Shown piece by piece: positions 63,061-64,000 of a stretch of DNA of 64,000 bases. The notes beneath the pieces were generated by a model. The model did not search any database and was not told where the DNA came from. It was given only the letters and a program-made list of their open reading frames with translations. Each line of letters starts with the position of its first letter. Position 1 is the first letter of the stretch. A program made the position numbers and the translations under genes. Source of the DNA: Vanilla planifolia (Eukaryota; Streptophyta; Magnoliopsida; Asparagales; Orchidaceae); the NCBI GenBank assembly GCA_023846275.1, contig CM043875.1, forward strand, positions 8,923,958-8,987,957, in the 5' to 3' direction.

Positions 63061-64000
63061 ACTCAAAAAAAATGAGAGTTTAAAAACATAAGAAACTTTA
63101 TTTATAAGCAACAACATTATAATAAGAGAGCATCTCTTATTTATAGATGAAGAAGAGCTAAAATATTAGGCATGAAAAAAATTAAATGCACCATAAAATT
63201 AATATAAGAATGAGAAAAAAGAATTAAATGCTTCTTGGAACATAGCATAGGTGTGGGAAAGATGAGAAGTCTATATGAGAAAAGAGTATTTTGGAGTTAA
63301 ATTACTTAAGAATCTAAAAAAAATCTTTAAGATTCTAATACATTAACTCTAAATAAATTAACACTATTAAATATAAAATATAAAAGTATATAAAAAATTA
63401 TGACATAGGAAATATCATGTAATCATGTAATATGATGATCAAATGTTGACATTGTTGCAATGTGGATGCCAATTATTGGCAAGACAGATGATGGTGACTA
63501 GTTATGGCCAAAGGATACATGACTAATGAGTGGCTAGGTAATGATGGGCAATAAGGGAGTAGTAAATGGCCTTACGATGATGGGAGACCAACTATGAGGA
63601 CAATCTAGAGTAACAGGCAATAGGTTACGGTGGATGATTGATGATGACAGGCAAAGTAGACATAAGTTTAAGAGAATAGGAATTATGTTCAATGATGATA
63701 ACAATAAAATATTTTAGGATGAATAGGGTAAAAGTAATATGGATAATCATAGAAAAAATAACGTTGTAGTTGACTCTTATGGTTGATAAAATTAACTAAT
63801 CAAAATAAGATTCAACTCAAGTATGATTTTGAGTTCAAATAAGATTTTTACAATGTAGTGGATATGTGTTTGTGAGCTATTAAAAGATGCTCTTGAACCA
63901 TTCTCCTTAAGTGTGAGAGAGCTTAGTTTAGTGGTATTTGGGTGATGAGTATAGTAGTGCTTCAATAGGTGTGTTACAATATTGTGTAGGTTATCATAAG
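63061..64000. other. Intergenic sequence, nothing recognised, runs to window end
   Basis: 63430-63670 is G/A-rich with repeated words such as GATGATGG, GGCAATA and GACTA(G/A)T, perhaps a worn minisatellite or LTR part. No ORF or RNA gene. Confidence 0.4.

Overview
This window looks like repeat-dense intergenic chromatin from a flowering plant with a large, AT-rich nuclear genome. The evidence is an RNase H-bearing L1-type LINE, Ty3/gypsy chromoviruses and a Ty1/copia element primed by initiator tRNA-Met, a decayed piece of what looks like a plastid tRNA-Leu gene, and telo-box motifs inside LTR promoters. I found no convincing host protein-coding gene. The species cannot be named from sequence alone.

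Layout. 1-5700: a GC-rich, decayed LINE (endonuclease, reverse transcriptase, zf-RVT, RNase H, plus strand), cut by the window edge. 5711-7262: two diverged copies of a ~650 bp AT-rich segment about 890 bp apart. 7263-13556: AT-rich sequence with LTR-like pieces, an AT microsatellite, palindromic ATCATATTGTATGA-type boxes and a 71 bp tandem duplication. 13557-24215: an old Ty3/gypsy element (plus strand) with ~3 kb LTRs; each LTR carries a promoter-like TATA/telo-box block and an array of CTGTGTGATC boxes. 25864-43847: two diverged, colinear ~4 kb sequences flank ~2.8 kb without coding signal, which fits a LARD (large retrotransposon derivative). A much younger chromovirus (32971-40156, minus strand, 5 bp GTGTC duplication, ~3% LTR divergence) sits inside its right-hand LTR. 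43848-45400: a less AT-rich segment with unrecognised ORFs. 45400-54700: AT-rich sequence with microsatellites, a 37 bp minisatellite and the plastid-type trnL relic. 54707-59520: a GC-rich island split by a short Ty1/copia element (55369-58949). 59520-64000: trinucleotide and dinucleotide repeats and another LTR-like fragment.

How it fits together. The window records serial insertion: LINE and long-LTR elements first, then the copia element (LTRs about 12-13% different), then the 7.2 kb chromovirus (about 3%). The long-LTR elements share a design: a TATA box and pyrimidine-rich leader, or arrays of short TGTGATC/TATGATT boxes, spread over unusually long LTRs. I did not find an obviously new gene system. 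The strongest candidates for a second look are the LARD-like element, the periodic LTR boxes, and the chromovirus polyprotein tail encoded inside its own LTR.
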